Below are positions 50,346 through 57,615 of a stretch of DNA of 63,587 nt, in pieces. Origin of the DNA: CAZXDL01 sp964639505 (GTDB lineage Bacteria; Patescibacteriota; Saccharimonadia; Saccharimonadales; UBA4665); the NCBI GenBank assembly GCA_964639505.1, contig CAZXDL010000005.1:1-63587 (forward strand), in the 5' to 3' direction. The notes beneath the pieces are model-generated. The model worked only from the letters and a program-made list of their open reading frames with translations. It ran no database searches and had not been told where the DNA came from. Made by a program: the position numbers and the translations under genes. The stretch's first letter is position 1, and each line of letters starts with the position of its first letter.

Positions 50346-51175
50346 GTAACAGCCCCGTCTAGACCCAAAGCCGAGCTAATCCTTTCGACAATGAACTGGC
50401 TGGGCTTTTCTGAAATTACATGTCTGGCGCGGATTTTATAGCCTGTGATATTCTGCTGGTCTGTGCCAAAAAATTCTTGGGCTTCACCTCGAATCACCAT
50501 CATGTCCCAGGTACCATAGATCACATCCATTGGCATCTCGAGCTGCTTTATATCATCACCTGTAGTTTGATTCATGATTGTATTTTGTAAACTCTTAGTC
50601 AGGGCAAACCAGTTTTCTTTAGTAACTTCCATGCCGACAACGCGCCGTCCGATTCGCTCAAATGCCTTCATATTTGTTTCATCGAAGGTTGGTTCGAGGG
50701 TAATAATCTTTTTATATAGACGAAAGTACAGATCATTCAGCACCCGGTAACGGCGCTTTTCTGGCAAGCCGTCATGCAATGGCATTTCATATATGACCAA
50801 ATGTCGAACTAAATCAGGCCGGAGTAGCGCCACTCTAATCGCCACCAGACAACCCATCGAATGTCCAACCAAAACAACCGGTTCTGAAAGTTTAAGTTTT
50901 TCGATACTCGCAATGACCGCCTTGGCATGGTCGGTGGCATCGTAATCAATGTACTTCGGCTTAGGAGACGCCCCAAAACCAAGTAAATCAAACGCTATTA
51001 CCCGCACGCCACTAGATAACAGCAAGTTAACAACATGATTCCATACTTGAGCTGTCCGCCCAATGCCGTGCAACAACACAACTGGCGAGCCCGTGCCTTG
51101 ATCAATTGCCTTAGCCAAAAAGAATGGCCGTTTAAGCGTTTGGTGCCAAAATTTATCAAAGATTGTGAGTGTCAT
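50342..51175 (-). CDS. Alpha/beta hydrolase, 277 aa
   Basis: An alpha/beta-hydrolase with the oxyanion motif VVLLHGIGRTAQVW, the nucleophile elbow VGHSMGC (Ser106), an acid candidate in VIYGTWDMMV and His in ARHVISEKP. It resembles haloalkane-dehalogenase/esterase-type enzymes; the substrate is unknown. The annotated frame could extend to 51331, but ATG 51175 is right: TATACT (51188-51183) is exactly 7 nt upstream, and the extension would overlap the divergent CNNM gene. It forms an operon with the AAG glycosylase gene. Confidence 0.88.
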   Translation of the reverse strand: MTLTIFDKFWHQTLKRPFFLAKAIDQGTGSPVVLLHGIGRTAQVWNHVVNLLLSSGVRVIAFDLLGFGASPKPKYIDYDATDHAKAVIASIEKLKLSEPVVLVGHSMGCLVAIRVALLRPDLVRHLVIYEMPLHDGLPEKRRYRVLNDLYFRLYKKIITLEPTFDETNMKAFERIGRRVVGMEVTKENWFALTKSLQNTIMNQTTGDDIKQLEMPMDVIYGTWDMMVIRGEAQEFFGTDQQNITGYKIRARHVISEKPSQFIVERISSALGLDGAVT

Positions 51176-51182
51176 CCTTTTA

Positions 51183-51190
51183 AGTATAAT
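51183..51190. promoter_or_regulatory. Back-to-back overlapping -10 boxes for two leaderless genes
   Basis: Minus strand TATACT (51188-51183) serves the hydrolase at ATG 51175. Plus strand TATAAT (51185-51190) serves the CNNM gene at ATG 51198. Each ATG is 7 nt beyond its -10, and only 22 bp separate the two start codons. The promoters share four bases and must be mutually exclusive. Confidence 0.65.
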
Positions 51191-51197
51191 GGTAATA

Positions 51198-52187
51198 ATG
51201 CTTGACGCTAATGTTGTGCTAGTAATCGAAGTAGCACTTTTAATCAGCCTTGCCGCGATCTGCTCAGGGTTAAACGTGGCCGTGCTCTCGTTAGATCTGG
51301 CAGATTTAAAACGCAAAGCCAAGCTTGGCAATAAACAGGCTAAAAAAATTCTTCCCTTAAGATCAAATGTTCACTTATTACTCGGCAGCATATTATTTAC
51401 CAATGTCGCAGCTGCTTCGGCGACTTCAATCTTACTCGGAGACCATCTGAATGGCTGGATTGCCGCGCTTATAAGCACGTTATTATTAGTCATATTGGGC
51501 GAAGTGTTCCCGCAAGCACTGTTTAGTAAAAACGCACTGTTCTGGACTAGCCGTTTCAGCTGGCTGCTTAAAACCATGATCGTTGTAACTTATGTTGCAA
51601 GTAAGCCACTTCAGCTGTTATTAGACAGCTTATTTCCTAACAAGCGAGGCCAGCTGCAAAGTCGCCACGAGCTTGGGCTGCTTATTAATGAACATCTGGA
51701 TGACGAAACCAGTGAGCTAGATGATGATGAGATTGAAATAATGCGCGGTGCACTCCAGCTAAGCGAAAAGCGAGTTCGCGACATCATGACCAATATTCGA
51801 CACACCTACTGGCTTGAACCTTCTACTAAACTTGATGGCGATAAAATCGATGAAATCAAAGAAAAGGGTTACAGTCGGATACCCGTACTTGATCACAAAT
51901 TAACCAAATGTTACGGCCTACTCTTAATGAAAGACTTGGTAGATATCGATTTTGACCAAAACACTTACCGAGTTGATGATATGCCACTGCACCCGACTCA
52001 GCTGGTTGGCAGCATGACTGCCCTAGATACGATGTTTAGAAAGTTTATTGCTGCTCGTTCGCACTTAATTCCTATCGAAAAAGATGACGCAATTGTTGGC
52101 GTCGTAACCATTGAAGATTTGATCGAAGAAATTATCGGTCATGAAATCGAAGACGAAACCGACCGTACTCGCATCCACCGCGGCTAA
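51198..52187 (+). CDS. CNNM/HlyC-CorC family membrane protein (DUF21 plus CBS pair)
   Basis: A 329-residue protein. Residues about 1-155 contain about four membrane helices of the DUF21 (CNNM) domain (ICSGLNVAVLSLDLADLKRKAKLGN, VILGEVFPQALF). An acidic linker (DDETSELDDDEIEIMRGAL) and a CBS-domain pair follow (VRDIMTNIRHTYWL, YSRIPVLDHKL, GVVTIEDLIEEIIGHEIEDETD). The C-terminal CorC_HlyC domain of longer members is absent. Family members affect magnesium or sodium transport. ATG 51198 is preferred over 51165 for promoter reasons. Confidence 0.9.
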   Translation: MLDANVVLVIEVALLISLAAICSGLNVAVLSLDLADLKRKAKLGNKQAKKILPLRSNVHLLLGSILFTNVAAASATSILLGDHLNGWIAALISTLLLVILGEVFPQALFSKNALFWTSRFSWLLKTMIVVTYVASKPLQLLLDSLFPNKRGQLQSRHELGLLINEHLDDETSELDDDEIEIMRGALQLSEKRVRDIMTNIRHTYWLEPSTKLDGDKIDEIKEKGYSRIPVLDHKLTKCYGLLLMKDLVDIDFDQNTYRVDDMPLHPTQLVGSMTALDTMFRKFIAARSHLIPIEKDDAIVGVVTIEDLIEEIIGHEIEDETDRTRIHRG

Positions 52188-52276
52188 AAGCAAAAAGCAG
52201 CCTTTTTGAGGGGCTGCTTCTGCTCGCGAGTCCGACTAGAAATTCTAGACTTGTCGCTGATCACCTCACAGTGACT
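52187..52276 (-). ncRNA. Candidate small RNA, about 90 nt
   Basis: A minus-strand promoter TTGACC (52312-52307), 17-nt spacer and TATATT (52289-52284) predicts a start near 52276. The transcript can form a UCAC/GUGA hairpin, then a GCGA...UCGC hairpin with inner AGUC/GACU pairing. An intrinsic terminator follows: AAGCAGCC (52219-52212) pairs with GGCTGCTT (52202-52195), then a T-rich run TTTGCTTTT. No ORF of note fits inside. I do not recognise it as 6S, SRP, tmRNA or RNase P RNA. It sits between convergent genes, and its 3' end touches the CNNM stop codon. Confidence 0.55.
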
Positions 52277-52283
52277 AATACTG

Positions 52284-52312
52284 AATATAGACCTGCCCCA
52301 AACCTGGGTCAA
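52284..52312 (-). promoter_or_regulatory. Promoter of the candidate small RNA
   Basis: TTGACC, 17-nt spacer and TATATT. No start codon lies at the usual leaderless distance, unlike most promoters here, which argues for a non-coding product. Confidence 0.55.
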
Positions 52313-52359
52313 TCACATTAACAATTTTCTGTGCTTATCCTGTGCGTAAAATGTGCATA

Positions 52360-52782
52360 TCACACGTTGTCTTCAAAGATCGCGTCGATGGTGCGACCCA
52401 TTTCTTGTAGAGTTGCCTCACTTGCTTCAGCATTATTTGGTCGGCGGAAGTATCCTCCTCTAAGTGGAATACCGTGTAGCGAGAGGTTTGGCTCAGACTC
52501 AGGCTGCCAAAAACCCTCAGAAAATATTCCTTCAGTCGGTTCTATATCATATTCCAACAAATGCTTAGGCGCGAGTGAAAAGTTTATAATATGGACTCCG
52601 CCTTTTGAAATATTACTTCTGATCATGGCTTTCTGTGTGCCAGCCAATTCTCCATCGTCTAAACGAAAATACTGCATAAAAATAGCCAGCTCACCAGCTT
52701 TTGGTACAATTCCTTTTAATCTTTCGCCTCTTCCGAGTTTGTAAATTACTGGATTAACGGGCGTAAAATCTAATTCACTCAT
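52360..52782 (-). CDS. Hypothetical protein, 140 aa
   Basis: No recognised family. Predicted soluble and acidic, with short beta-prone segments (LGRGERLKGIVPKAGELAIFMQYF, GGVHIINFSLAPKHLLEYD) and a helical end (EATLQEMGRTIDAIFED). The start is very well supported: TAGACA (52818-52813), 17-nt spacer and TATAAT (52795-52790) with an extended TGG, then 7 nt to the ATG. The gene lies between the candidate sRNA and tgt. Confidence 0.7.
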   Translation of the reverse strand: MSELDFTPVNPVIYKLGRGERLKGIVPKAGELAIFMQYFRLDDGELAGTQKAMIRSNISKGGVHIINFSLAPKHLLEYDIEPTEGIFSEGFWQPESEPNLSLHGIPLRGGYFRRPNNAEASEATLQEMGRTIDAIFEDNV

Positions 52783-52789
52783 TTAAATA

Positions 52790-52818
52790 ATTATACCATT
52801 TTACGATATATTTGTCTA
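52790..52818 (-). promoter_or_regulatory. Promoter of the 52782 gene
   Basis: TAGACA, 17-nt spacer and extended TGGTATAAT, 7 nt from the ATG: one of the clearest leaderless promoters in the window. Confidence 0.75.
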
Positions 52819-54006
52819 TTTATAGTACTTTTGGAGCCAGGTCTTTTTTAGATCATTGAATGAGCCGTCCTCGATTGACTCACGAATGTCGTCAACCAGC
52901 TTTATGATGAAATACTCGTTATGAAGCGACAATAAGGTCATCCCCAAAATTTCTTTAGCATTTATAAGATGACGGATGTAAGCTCGGGTGTAATTTTGGC
53001 AGGCATAGCATTTACAGTCTTTAATCAGTGGCGTGAAATCTTCTTTATATTTAGCACCCTGAATATTCATGCGCCCTTCATAGGTATAAAAGGCGCCGTT
53101 GCGGCCGACACGTGTTGGCGAAACACAATCAAACGTATCAACGCCGTTTTCGATTGCCACAAAAATATCATCCGGTTCGCTGATGCCGAGCATGTGTTTT
53201 GGCTTGTCTTCTGGCAGCTCTTCATTAACCCAACGCACAATTTCGCCTAACTTTTCTTTTTCAATCGCTCCACCAATTCCAAAACCATCAAATGTCTGAT
53301 CACCTAAGTCACGGGCAGTTGCTCGGCGCAGGTCTTCATGCTGCGCACCTTGAATAACCGCGAACAAAGCCTGATATGGGCGCTTTGAGTGCTGCTTACG
53401 CAAGCGATCCAGTTCGGTGACGCACCGATCGGCCCATGCTTGAGTACGCGCCAGCGAACTGACTTGATAGTCATATGGGTCAAGCAATGAAGTTAGTTCG
53501 TCAAAAGTAAACATAATATCCGCTCCGACGGCGTGCTGTATCTGCATTGATAGCTCAGGAGTAAAGCGAAGTTTTTTGCCATCTAAGTGTGAGTAAAAAG
53601 TAACGCCGTCGTCATCAATCAACGCCAGCCTCTCGGATTTATCCGCCAGCGGCACCTCGCCTTTCATGTCAATAACCTTTTTAAAGCCTGATCCGAGCGA
53701 CAAAACCTGAAAACCACCCGAGTCAGTAAAGGTCGGGCCATCCCAGTTCATAAACTTACCGAGTCCGCCAGCAGCTTCGACAATTTTATGACCTGGCTGC
53801 AGATATAAATGATAGGCATTCGCCAATACTGCTTGCCCATTGACTTCGGCAACCATTTCAGGCGTCATAGCCTTAACCGTGGCCTTTGTACCGACCACGA
53901 TGAAGGCAGGTGTTTTAATCTTGCCGTGCGGAGTCTTGATAACTCCAGTCCGCGCTAAACTATTCTTATCTGCCCTCTTGTCAATATTAAAACTAAAATC
54001 ACTCAT
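52816..54006 (-). CDS. tgt: Queuine/preQ1 tRNA-ribosyltransferase
   Basis: Complete Tgt of 396 residues: VVGTKATVKAMTPEMV, the general acid/base region FTDSGGFQVLSLGSG, ADIMFTFDELTS, FDGFGIGGA and the nucleophile region FDCVSPTRVGRNG. The zinc site is Cys-x-Cys-x-x-Cys...His in DCKCYACQNYTRAYIRHLINA. It exchanges guanine 34 for a 7-deazaguanine in GUN-anticodon tRNAs. No queuosine biosynthesis genes are nearby, so the base may be salvaged. The -10 TGCTATACT (TATACT 54021-54016) is 9 nt from the ATG. Confidence 0.96.
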   Translation of the reverse strand: MSDFSFNIDKRADKNSLARTGVIKTPHGKIKTPAFIVVGTKATVKAMTPEMVAEVNGQAVLANAYHLYLQPGHKIVEAAGGLGKFMNWDGPTFTDSGGFQVLSLGSGFKKVIDMKGEVPLADKSERLALIDDDGVTFYSHLDGKKLRFTPELSMQIQHAVGADIMFTFDELTSLLDPYDYQVSSLARTQAWADRCVTELDRLRKQHSKRPYQALFAVIQGAQHEDLRRATARDLGDQTFDGFGIGGAIEKEKLGEIVRWVNEELPEDKPKHMLGISEPDDIFVAIENGVDTFDCVSPTRVGRNGAFYTYEGRMNIQGAKYKEDFTPLIKDCKCYACQNYTRAYIRHLINAKEILGMTLLSLHNEYFIIKLVDDIRESIEDGSFNDLKKTWLQKYYK

Positions 54007-54037
54007 CAGAGATCAAGTATAGCAGCCAAGGCGTCAG

Positions 54038-55159
54038 TTATTTGCCGCGTGAGTAATCGGGCTTTTTATAGGCACTTTTAAGATTTATCAAAAGCACACC
54101 CGTACCGAGCAGATAGGCGAGGAGAGTTATTATCCCTCCTAGTATAGGAATCATCTGGACAACGCCCAACAGTAGACAGGCCACCAGCACCATTAACACT
54201 GGGTGAAGCTTTGGAAAAATACTGTGTCCAATAAAGTAGATGGCCAGCGGGAAGCTCAGCAATGCAGCAACTAGCCATAGCAGGCCGAGCAGTATGCCAA
54301 GCGGCGCTCCGACAACTGTTGCAAAGGCGCAGATAATCAACACTGGCATAGCAATAGCGCCGAGCAATCCCGTAAGAAATACCCAGCCAAGCTTCTCGCT
54401 TGCAACCTTGTTCCAGCGACGGAATAGCTGCGGGAACAATGCAACCAAGACGACCGCAAAGACCGTCATCGCAACTAATAGGTAGATTCTCCAGGCGACC
54501 AACCAGCCAGTATTGCTCTTAGGCTCAACCTTGGTATAGGTGACTTTGCCAGCTACATCAGCGCCACCAGTTTTTACGAGCATCTTAGGACTCGAGTAAT
54601 TTAAATTACCGCCAATACTAGCATTATCTTGCAAAATTAATTTCTCTCCGGCCCGAGCCTCAACATTTCGGCCAACTTTAGAATTGAGATAAATAGTTGA
54701 ACCCGCGACATTTAAGTCTCGGCCAATTGGTCCGTCCAAAGAAATTGTGTTTCCGGCGACGCTTACATCTCGCCCAATTTTTGAACCAGATGATAGTGTG
54801 ATGTCTTGACCGGCAACCGAACCGCCACCTAGAACCGACGCGTTTATATCTACCGTCTGCCCAGCCACCCTGATATCACCATTCACCTTGCCACCGATAG
54901 TCACAGACTGACCGGCACACATTATGTCACCATTTACGGTCGCATCAATCGTCACTGTCTGAGCTGCACAATAAATATCACCGTTAACAGTGCCGGTGAT
55001 AGTAACATTATTGCCAAATTTATAAATTGTCTTGTTTGTGTATCCGCTTGTAAATTGACTTGCCGAAGCCGCATAAGCCACGCCAACTCCAGCAACGAGC
55101 ACGGCCGCACCAACAAAAAGACTCATTAGTGATCTACTGAATGGTTTCGGCACTCTCAT
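54038..55159 (-). CDS. Secreted/membrane bactofilin-like beta-solenoid protein with C-terminal membrane helices
   Basis: A 373-residue protein. The signal peptide (about 1-31, AYA-AS) is followed by repeated polymer-forming-type units: VTITGTVNGDIYCAAQTVTI, DATVNGDIMCAGQSVTIGG, KVNGDIRVAGQTVDI, and then SVAGQDITL, SVAGNTISL and NVAGSTIYL. This predicts a right-handed beta-helix. About five membrane helices follow (from about 222: WLVAWRIYLLVAMTVFAVVLVAL to the end). Bactofilins are usually cytoplasmic, so an external solenoid fixed to a membrane module suggests a cell-surface scaffold role. It has a Shine-Dalgarno leader (GGGAGG) and TATAAT upstream. Confidence 0.82.
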   Translation of the reverse strand: MRVPKPFSRSLMSLFVGAAVLVAGVGVAYAASASQFTSGYTNKTIYKFGNNVTITGTVNGDIYCAAQTVTIDATVNGDIMCAGQSVTIGGKVNGDIRVAGQTVDINASVLGGGSVAGQDITLSSGSKIGRDVSVAGNTISLDGPIGRDLNVAGSTIYLNSKVGRNVEARAGEKLILQDNASIGGNLNYSSPKMLVKTGGADVAGKVTYTKVEPKSNTGWLVAWRIYLLVAMTVFAVVLVALFPQLFRRWNKVASEKLGWVFLTGLLGAIAMPVLIICAFATVVGAPLGILLGLLWLVAALLSFPLAIYFIGHSIFPKLHPVLMVLVACLLLGVVQMIPILGGIITLLAYLLGTGVLLINLKSAYKKPDYSRGK

Positions 55160-55210
55160 ATGCGACCTCCCAATTTATTTTCATTATACTCCCTTATATC
55201 AAATGAGAGA

Positions 55211-55233
55211 GCTCACCACACTTCAAGGTGAGC
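55211..55233 (-). terminator. Terminator-like hairpin after the 55252 gene
   Basis: GCTCACC (55211-55217) pairs with GGTGAGC (55227-55233), with flanking GAG/CTC pairs. The minus strand downstream reads CTCTCTCATTTGATAT, a weak T-run, so intrinsic termination is possible but not certain. Confidence 0.5.
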
Positions 55234-55251
55234 CCTCAAATGGATGTTTGT

Positions 55252-55638
55252 TTAGTGTGCATAAGCGCCGTGATGAACAGTTGTCTTCTCGTGTATCAAG
55301 CTGTGCCTAGTGTGCCGGGCTGTAGAAATCAGCCACAGAACACCAACCGTGCCAGCTACAAATAAGCCTGCCCATTGCCAACCAGTAATAACTGCAAAGA
55401 ATGCTGCAAGTATGACAAAGGTGCCGAGAAACATTTCTATCCTGTTTAGGATACTTCTGTTTTCAATACCGCCAGCTGCCGTGATGCACATGCCGAGCCC
55501 GATGGCAGCAATTGCTACGGTCGTGACCCGCCAATCATTTAGCCACTTTCCGGAGAAATTGGCCAGATTGGCGTAGACCAAAAATGCGCCGGCCGCCAAC
55601 AGAAGTGTATTTACCAGATCCCTCCAAGATAACTTCAT
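55252..55638 (-). CDS. Small four-helix membrane protein, 128 aa
   Basis: Four hydrophobic helices (about 9-28, 37-56, 67-86 and 88-106) and a His-rich tail (RHTRHSLIHEKTTVHHGAYAH). The two-repeat layout (W...LVNTLLLAAGAFLVY, then MFLGTFVILAAFFAVI) recalls SPW-repeat membrane proteins, but I am not sure. It has a strong Shine-Dalgarno, AAAGGAGG (55651-55644), 5 nt from the ATG. Two more strong SD-like sequences and short ORFs lie upstream. Confidence 0.75.
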   Translation of the reverse strand: MKLSWRDLVNTLLLAAGAFLVYANLANFSGKWLNDWRVTTVAIAAIGLGMCITAAGGIENRSILNRIEMFLGTFVILAAFFAVITGWQWAGLFVAGTVGVLWLISTARHTRHSLIHEKTTVHHGAYAH

Positions 55639-55792
55639 GACATCCTCCTTTCGCTACTTATGGAGCCTCCGCCCGCTTCATCCCCTCCTTTCATTGGGCA
55701 TTCCACCTCCTACTACCATCTAACTACTCATAAAAAAGTTCTGCCATGACTCATGATGCAGTCTAGTGATGACTTTAATCACACCACTATAT

Positions 55793-55820
55793 TTGTAAAT
55801 TATTGACTTTTTGCTACAAT
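55793..55820 (+). promoter_or_regulatory. Promoter of the 55827 gene
   Basis: TTGTAA (55793-55798), 16-nt spacer and extended TGCTACAAT (TACAAT 55815-55820), 6 nt from the ATG. Confidence 0.65.
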
Positions 55821-55826
55821 CATTTC

Positions 55827-56180
55827 ATGCCAGCTCAAGTCGAAGTTCTTTCAATCAACCCGCAATACCAGTCGTCCCAAGTCATTTTTCCGGGCTACAT
55901 ATGGCATTTTCCGCTAGAAGACCCAATCGCCAATGAAAACCGATTACTTGTTTACCGATGCCATCCTACGGACAGACATGCTTCGTTTTATAAAACTGGT
56001 CAAATAGACAAATTACCGCAACCAGAAGATTTACATGAGATTGTACGGATGTGCACTTTGGATGCGAAAGTAATGGAAGTACAAAACGGCCTTGAAATAC
56101 CTTTAGATAGTTTTTTAGACAAAGAAATTGGTGAATTCACCATTCGATTGGCTCACACTAGCTCAATGACTAGAAACTAA
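55827..56180 (+). CDS. Hypothetical protein, 117 aa
   Basis: No recognised family. Soluble, with FPGYIWHFPLEDPIANENRLLVYRCHP and a short acidic C-terminal half. ATG 55827 is preferred over 55803 because the -10 lies 6 nt upstream of it. The upstream region TTGACTT-TTGCTAC...ATGCCAG is similar to that of the next gene, which suggests that the promoters of these two orphans share an origin. Confidence 0.6.
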   Translation: MPAQVEVLSINPQYQSSQVIFPGYIWHFPLEDPIANENRLLVYRCHPTDRHASFYKTGQIDKLPQPEDLHEIVRMCTLDAKVMEVQNGLEIPLDSFLDKEIGEFTIRLAHTSSMTRN

Positions 56181-56225
56181 GCGATAAAATATTGAACTTT
56201 CTTGACTTATTGCTACTATAGTTTT

Positions 56226-56744
56226 ATGCCAGATTTATTTGTAGCAGAAGGATATCTAGAATCATGCCGTGCATGGCAAGAAGCTATTAATAGACAGCCT
56301 ACACTCGAAGAACGGGTAGCAGCAAGCGAAGAGGCACAGATAAAACTTGGTGATGAAACACCGCACGGCGTAAATCGAGTTATTGTACACGGCGATGAAG
56401 CGTTGTTTGTCCCAGATGGTAGCGATCCAGATGACGAACGAATACGACCTCTAGTTCGGATAAGTAATATAGCAACTCGTGGGTGGCTTGCAAGGCCTTC
56501 TGTAGTTCAAAGTGGCGAAAACGTTTCACTTGCTTGGCCTGTCCTTAATCCCAGCGTTATCCGTATTGGCGAGGAAGCAACTACACTTACCGAAGCCATG
56601 GATATACAAGTAGATGAAGACGGCAGTATGATTCCACTCCATCAACGCATCAAACGTACTCTTCATTTCCCTGTCAGCTTTATAAAAACCACCATGCCCT
56701 ACGATGACAGGCTTATAATTCCAAGCACCATACCCACCAATTAG
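56226..56744 (+). CDS. Hypothetical protein, 172 aa
   Basis: No recognised family. An N-terminal helical part (GYLESCRAWQEAINRQPTLEERVAASEEAQ) is followed by a beta-rich part (HGVNRVIVHGDEALFVPDG, ASVVQSGENVSLAWPVLNPSVIRIG-like). ATG 56226 rather than 56202: TTGAAC (56192-56197), 16-nt spacer and TGCTACTAT (TACTAT 56214-56219) place the start 6 nt downstream. Confidence 0.6.
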   Translation: MPDLFVAEGYLESCRAWQEAINRQPTLEERVAASEEAQIKLGDETPHGVNRVIVHGDEALFVPDGSDPDDERIRPLVRISNIATRGWLARPSVVQSGENVSLAWPVLNPSVIRIGEEATTLTEAMDIQVDEDGSMIPLHQRIKRTLHFPVSFIKTTMPYDDRLIIPSTIPTN

Positions 56745-56805
56745 CCTTATGCTTGCATATCCGCAGCCGTCTGTTATTGTTGACGAATAATACTCAGGAG
56801 TATAT

Positions 56806-57381
56806 ATGTCTGTAGTCCCTCTTAACGGTTCACCAGAAGTGCTGGTTATTGGCATTCGCCCCGAAGGAGTGCCACAAGTTAAAGAATTAATTGATCAAAC
56901 AGGTGTAGACTTAACGCAGTTTGCTGGGCAAGAGGGCATAATTGCCGAAACTGTCAGGGCAACGGTGCGCGATAATGGCCGAGTTAACCCCGTCCAGTGG
57001 CTAGGGGCGGTCGAGAACCTATATGAGAGTGTTACGCCGATTCGTGAGTCACTAAAAGGTCGTGACGCCGGCGATTTTACCGTCGCTAATGTCGCTCCTG
57101 TTTTGCCAAACCCAGACTGGAAAAGAACAGCTAGTAGTGCAGGCCGCATTATGTATGGCAATGGGAAAAGTAGATTTTTATTTTTATCAGCCGCTGAATT
57201 AGTCGATGCCGGCATTCCAGGAAAAAAAACATTCTTTAGACAAGGCGTGGGCGAGCTAGCTTTAGGAATAAGAGTAAACGAGCCTCTGCGCTCAGGCTGG
57301 ACACGCTACGATGACTTACCGGAATGGGAGCTTGAGGAACGTCGTCGCAGGCACCGACCAAGCTACCTTTTTGGCTATTGA
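56806..57381 (+). CDS. Hypothetical protein, 191 aa
   Basis: No recognised family. Soluble, beginning VVPLNGSPEVLVIGIRPEGVPQVKELIDQ (a beta-alpha start), with helices in the middle and a basic C-terminus (WELEERRRRHRPSYLFGY). It has a clear Shine-Dalgarno, CAGGAG, 5 nt before the ATG. The two orphans upstream lack one, so it is probably a separate transcript. Confidence 0.65.
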   Translation: MSVVPLNGSPEVLVIGIRPEGVPQVKELIDQTGVDLTQFAGQEGIIAETVRATVRDNGRVNPVQWLGAVENLYESVTPIRESLKGRDAGDFTVANVAPVLPNPDWKRTASSAGRIMYGNGKSRFLFLSAAELVDAGIPGKKTFFRQGVGELALGIRVNEPLRSGWTRYDDLPEWELEERRRRHRPSYLFGY

Positions 57382-57465
57382 TTATAAATCTTACAACGGC
57401 AAATACATATATCGAAATAACTCCTTAAAAACTGCCAGCGCTACATATGGTGGAGGGCTGGTGTG

Positions 57466-57494
57466 TTGACACTAAATACATGCTTTGGTAATGT
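57466..57494 (+). promoter_or_regulatory. Promoter of the rpf gene
   Basis: TTGACA (57466-57471), 17-nt spacer and TAATGT (57489-57494). The predicted start is near 57501, giving a leader of about 115 nt. Confidence 0.6.
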
Positions 57495-57502
57495 TAAAGC
57501 TT

Positions 57503-57598
57503 GTTGCTTTTTTTCGACCAAAAGTTTCGAAGAGCAACGTTTTAATAGAAAACCGTAATTAAATTAGGTCTCAAACCACTCCAAAAGTGGCGTTGAGA
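57503..57598 (+). promoter_or_regulatory. Structured 5' leader of the rpf gene
   Basis: The leader opens with GTTGCT (57503-57508) pairing with AGCAAC (57533-57538). It closes with TCTCAA-CCACT (57569-57580) pairing with AGTGG-TTGAGA (57586-57598), just before the GGAGG ribosome site. I could not match it to the ydaO c-di-AMP riboswitch that controls rpf genes in actinobacteria. The 57382-57465 part holds nothing recognisable. Confidence 0.4.
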
Positions 57599-57615
57599 TA
57601 GTTATTGGAGGGTAA

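Noticed and set aside
52331..52744. 137-codon plus-strand ORF
   Set aside because: A shadow of the minus-strand 140-residue gene, which has a strong leaderless promoter.
57382..57615. ydaO-type c-di-AMP riboswitch upstream of rpf
   Set aside because: The conserved ydaO core elements are not found; only two hairpins can be supported.
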